Both the position numbers and the translations under genes were made by a program. Below the pieces are notes generated by a model that worked only from the letters and a program-made list of their open reading frames with translations, was not told the origin of the DNA and did no database searches. 64,000 nt of DNA from Glaesserella australis (lineage in GTDB: Bacteria; Pseudomonadota; Gammaproteobacteria; Enterobacterales; Pasteurellaceae), in assembly GCF_003260095.1 (NCBI RefSeq), contig NZ_PTPX01000019.1, positions 26,576 through 90,575 on the forward strand, read 5' to 3'. This document shows positions 60,812 to 64,000 of the stretch, piece by piece. Positions within the stretch are counted from its first letter, which is position 1; every line of letters starts with the position of its first letter.

Positions 60812-62290
60812 ATGAATAAAATATTTAAGGTAATTTGGAATCACGCAACGCAGACGTTTACCGTTGTTTCTGAATTAGCAAAAAATAGAGGAAAAGTGAC
60901 CGCTCAGGCAGATGAAAGAGATTCAGTATCTGTTTCTAGCGATCAAGGCTTTGGTCGTGGCGGTATAAAGTTAACCGCACTGTCATTATTAGTGCTTTCA
61001 ACATTTGTGCCTAAAGCGGATGCAGCTATTGCGATTAATACGACTGCTACTAATGGCTATGCTTATACTGATGACACTTCCAGTGTTTCAAAAGGAACAG
61101 GCATTAATACTGATGTATATGCTTATAACTATTACAACCCTGGTTCTAAATCTTATTCAGATAGAGCAAATATTGAAGGTAACGGTAATAGATTTTCTGA
61201 GTCAATTTGGTCAGAAGGTATTGCTATAGGTCGAAGTGCAAATGCTGTGAGTGTTACTGGTGTAGCAAGTAGTGTGGCAATAGGTGATTATTCTAGAACT
61301 TTAGGTGCTTTGTCTGTTGCTATCGGTCCTATGGCTAAAACAGGCAATATCGGTTCTGTGGCAATTGGTACTGCTTCTCTTGCAAATGGTTTTAACTCTT
61401 TAGCGATGATGCGTCAATCAGCAGCGACAAGTGATTTTGCGATGGCGATGGGTTCTGCTGCATGGGCTGATGGGCGTTCAAGTGTGGCAATGGGCTCTTC
61501 TGCAACAGCGAAAGGTAAACAATCTTTTGCATTAGGTAGTGCAGACCATGTAAATCTAGACGGCACTCAAGGTAATGAAGCATTAAGAACAAAATATGAT
61601 GGGATGAATAATACCCAGTCGAATGGCGATCGTTCTTTTGCTATTGGTACTTCTGCAAAAACTAACGGTAACGATTCTTTTGCATTAGGTTCAGATGCGC
61701 AAACTGGTTTATTTAATACAACTCGAGATTCTTTTTTGAATGCGGATGTGTTGACTCCTAATACTACAGCTGCTGCTCAAAGTTCATTTGCAATGGGGAC
61801 AAAAGCTAGAGCATCACAAGAGCGAGCTTTTGCATTAGGTACAACAACCAATGCAACAGGCGTTGACTCTTTTGCTTTAGGAACAAATGCGACAGCAAAT
61901 CAAACAAGAAGTATTGCTTTTGGTACAAATACAACGTCGACAGGTGTAGATTCTTTTGCTTTGGGTACAGAAGCTGATGCAACAGCAAATAACACGGTTG
62001 CTTTAGGTACAAACGCAAATGCGACTAAAGAAGGTGCATTTGCATTAGGTACAAAAGCTTCTGCAACAAACGTATCCGCACTTGCTTTAGGTCAAGAAGC
62101 TAAAGCGTTTGGTTGTGTATCTGTTGCTATTGGTGGAGCAGCTCATGCTACTCAAGAAAACTCTATGGCAATTGGTCGAGAAGCGCGTTCTTATGGCAAT
62201 AACTCCATTGCAATGGGTTCTTATGCAAACGTAGCAACTGCTGAGCGTTCTATTAGTATTGGTACATCGTCTGTGGTAAGGAACGGATAA
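60812..62290 (+). CDS. Trimeric autotransporter adhesin, N-terminal part up to a frameshift
   Basis: The first 492 codons of a Hsf/Hia/YadA-like adhesin. The N-terminus is an extended signal peptide (MNKIFKVIWNHATQTFTVVS, then a second hydrophobic segment near residues 50-70). Many YadA-head repeats of the form SVAIGxxAxA/SFALGTxAxA follow. The frame stops at TAA 62288-62290 in the middle of a repeat. The same protein continues in another frame, so the product as sequenced is a truncated head without membrane anchor, unless the frameshift is a sequencing error. AAGGG precedes the ATG. Confidence 0.88.
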   Translation: MNKIFKVIWNHATQTFTVVSELAKNRGKVTAQADERDSVSVSSDQGFGRGGIKLTALSLLVLSTFVPKADAAIAINTTATNGYAYTDDTSSVSKGTGINTDVYAYNYYNPGSKSYSDRANIEGNGNRFSESIWSEGIAIGRSANAVSVTGVASSVAIGDYSRTLGALSVAIGPMAKTGNIGSVAIGTASLANGFNSLAMMRQSAATSDFAMAMGSAAWADGRSSVAMGSSATAKGKQSFALGSADHVNLDGTQGNEALRTKYDGMNNTQSNGDRSFAIGTSAKTNGNDSFALGSDAQTGLFNTTRDSFLNADVLTPNTTAAAQSSFAMGTKARASQERAFALGTTTNATGVDSFALGTNATANQTRSIAFGTNTTSTGVDSFALGTEADATANNTVALGTNANATKEGAFALGTKASATNVSALALGQEAKAFGCVSVAIGGAAHATQENSMAIGREARSYGNNSIAMGSYANVATAERSISIGTSSVVRNG

Positions 62291-64000
62291 AACCGTTGCT
62301 ATTGGTTCTGAAGCATCTGTCGGACAAAATGCAAGTGGCAGTGTTGCGATTGGTGAAACATCAAATATCGCAAAAAATGCAGAAAATTCAACCGCTATTG
62401 GTTTTAATTCAAGTGTAACGGCAAAAAATGCATCTGCAATTGGTGCTAAAGCGGTAGCTTCTCATGAAAATGCCGTAGCAATAGGTTCAAATTCAGTAAC
62501 TCGTAATGCGACTCAAGAAAATAGCGCAACGGTAAATGGGATCACTTATGGCGGATTTAGTGGTTCGACCCCTTCAAGCGTTGTATCTGTTGGTTCAGAC
62601 AGTATCAAACGTCAAATCGTAAATGTTGCTGCGGGTAACATCTCAAGTTCTTCTACTGATGCAATTAATGGTTCTCAGCTTTACGCAACGAATAATATTA
62701 TTGGTAATGTAGCGAAGAGTGTTGTTCAAAATTTTGGTGGCAATGCACAAGTTGATGCTAATGGCAACATTACATTTAGCAATATCGGCGGCACAGGCAA
62801 AGAAACTATTCATGAAGCCATTCAAGCTGCAAAAACAGAAGTTAAAGCGGGAACGAATACTCGTGTTGAAAATACAACATCAGCAGATGGGCATATAGTA
62901 TATACCGTTCATGCAAATAATACTAAAGTTACCGAAGGTAATGGTATTAATGTTACATCTACCACAAATGCTCAAAATGAAACAAGTTACACAGTTGCAT
63001 TAAGTGAAGAAACTAAAACTCAGCTGAAAAAAGAAGAATCAGCATCTGCGGGTAATAGTAATGTAGATGTGAAACTTAATGCGACTAAAAATAGTACTGG
63101 CGGTAACGATTATGTTGTTACATTAAATAACACCTTAAATTTAACAAATGGTGGTTCAGTTACTATTGGTGGCACTGTTGTTAATAATGATGGCTTAAAA
63201 ATCACAAATGGTCCGAACATCACTACATCAGGCATTGATGCAGGTAATAAGAAAATTACCAATGTAGAAAACGGCACAATTTCAGATAGCAGTAAAGATG
63301 CGGTAAATGGTAGCCAGTTATATGCAACTAACCAAAATGTGACGAATATTAGTAATCAAGTTGCAAAAGGTTGGAACTTAACTACATCAGGTAATACTAC
63401 GGGTACTCCGACAGTTGAGAAAGTCGCAATGGGCGATACGGTGACTATTGATGGTGGTAAGAATATTAATATTACTCAAACAGGTAAGAAAATTAGTATT
63501 GCAACTAGCATGACACCAAACTTCACCACAGTGACAACAGGTAATACAACTATCAGCAATGATGGTGTGTCTATTACAGGTGGTACTAATGGTACAGTAA
63601 GTATTACTAAAGACGGGCTAAACAATAGCAACAATACGATTAAAAATGTAGCGCCTGGCGTTAATGGTACAGATGCGGTAAATAAAAACCAGTTAGATGC
63701 AGTGAACAAAACTGCATCAGCAGGTTGGAATTTAACGATCAATGAAGGTAAAAATAGTACGAATGTAGCACCGAATGCAACAGTAGATTTAGCGAATAAA
63801 GATGGCAATATTGTTATCACAAAAGAGAAAAATAATGTGACATTTGCCTTAAATAATAAGCTAACAATCGGTGGTAAAGACGGACAAAATGGCAAAATCG
63901 GTTTAGATGGCGCGAATGGTACCATTGGATTAAATGGTAAAGATGGTGCATCAGCTAATATTACGGTTCAGAACGGTAAACCAGGTATTAACGGTAAAGA
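62286..64000 (+). pseudogene. Trimeric autotransporter adhesin, continuation after the frameshift (3' end outside window)
   Basis: In the frame starting GAT 62286 the adhesin reads on without stops to the end of the window: DKTVAIGSEASVGQNASGSV and further head repeats, a neck motif (SSTDAINGSQLYATN), then stalk repeats with WNLT, DAVNGSQLYATNQNV and GKDGQNGKIGLDGANGTIG. The C-terminal beta-barrel anchor lies outside. Removing one base in the AGGAACGG stretch at 62278-62286 joins both parts. Confidence 0.85.

Overview
The window reads as part of a Pasteurellaceae genome from the Actinobacillus pleuropneumoniae/Mannheimia side of the family. The right-hand 36.7 kb carries copies of the Apl-type DNA uptake signal core ACAAGCGGT, often followed by TTTGCAAA, and family-typical genes such as an lrp-ftsK pair, tandem tyrP, acrRAB with a 1033-residue AcrB, and a Hsf/YadA-like trimeric adhesin. 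It contains two very different parts.

Positions 1-27327 are the right part of an integrative conjugative element (ICE) of the ICEHin1056/PFGI-1 class. Its left end lies outside the window. The + strand at 1-10374 encodes one arm of the type IV secretion system: DUF4400 protein, RAQPRD protein, small membrane proteins, TraK/TraB/TraV-type core proteins, a VirB4-type ATPase and a TraG-N protein. A convergent - strand block (10411-14467) holds two small candidate exclusion genes, a large protein with a C-terminal lysozyme-like domain, a TraU-like protein and a TrbC/thioredoxin-like protein. From about 14480 a divergent + strand block (14862-19503) encodes ArdC, a DUF1281 protein, a SAM-binding methylase-like protein and several unknowns. 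Six of these genes have the same kind of leader: an upstream Shine-Dalgarno mimic, its local complement, an anti-SD strand, and an SD hidden in a hairpin directly before the ATG. The pairing is kept while the sequence changes from gene to gene. This is the most interesting signal here. Next come a serine recombinase, an AbiE-type toxin-antitoxin pair with an inverted-repeat operator, an unknown protein, the MobH relaxase and a tyrosine integrase whose natural start is broken by a frameshift. The ICE ends in the 3' portion of a tRNA-Leu(CAA) gene.

Positions 27328-64000 are chromosomal: leuCD, bcr, rsuA, marC, an OppA-like lipoprotein, apbC, yhbP, ubiX and ttcA; then a YuiF-type transporter behind a histidine attenuator (leader peptide with five consecutive His codons, switchable hairpins, terminator), xthA, two tandem tyrP genes, lrp, ftsK, ypfJ, aroG, tsaB, tsf-rpsB, glmU, acrBA with acrR and its operator, and purH with a PurR box. 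The window ends inside a trimeric autotransporter adhesin interrupted by a frameshift. Several families of dispersed palindromic repeats lie between the chromosomal genes. One supplies the C-terminus of yhbP and another sits in the 5' UTR of purH.

Family names (TIGR/DUF/Pfam) are from memory of the protein signatures, not from a search. Start codons were chosen by ribosome binding site and conserved N-terminus.
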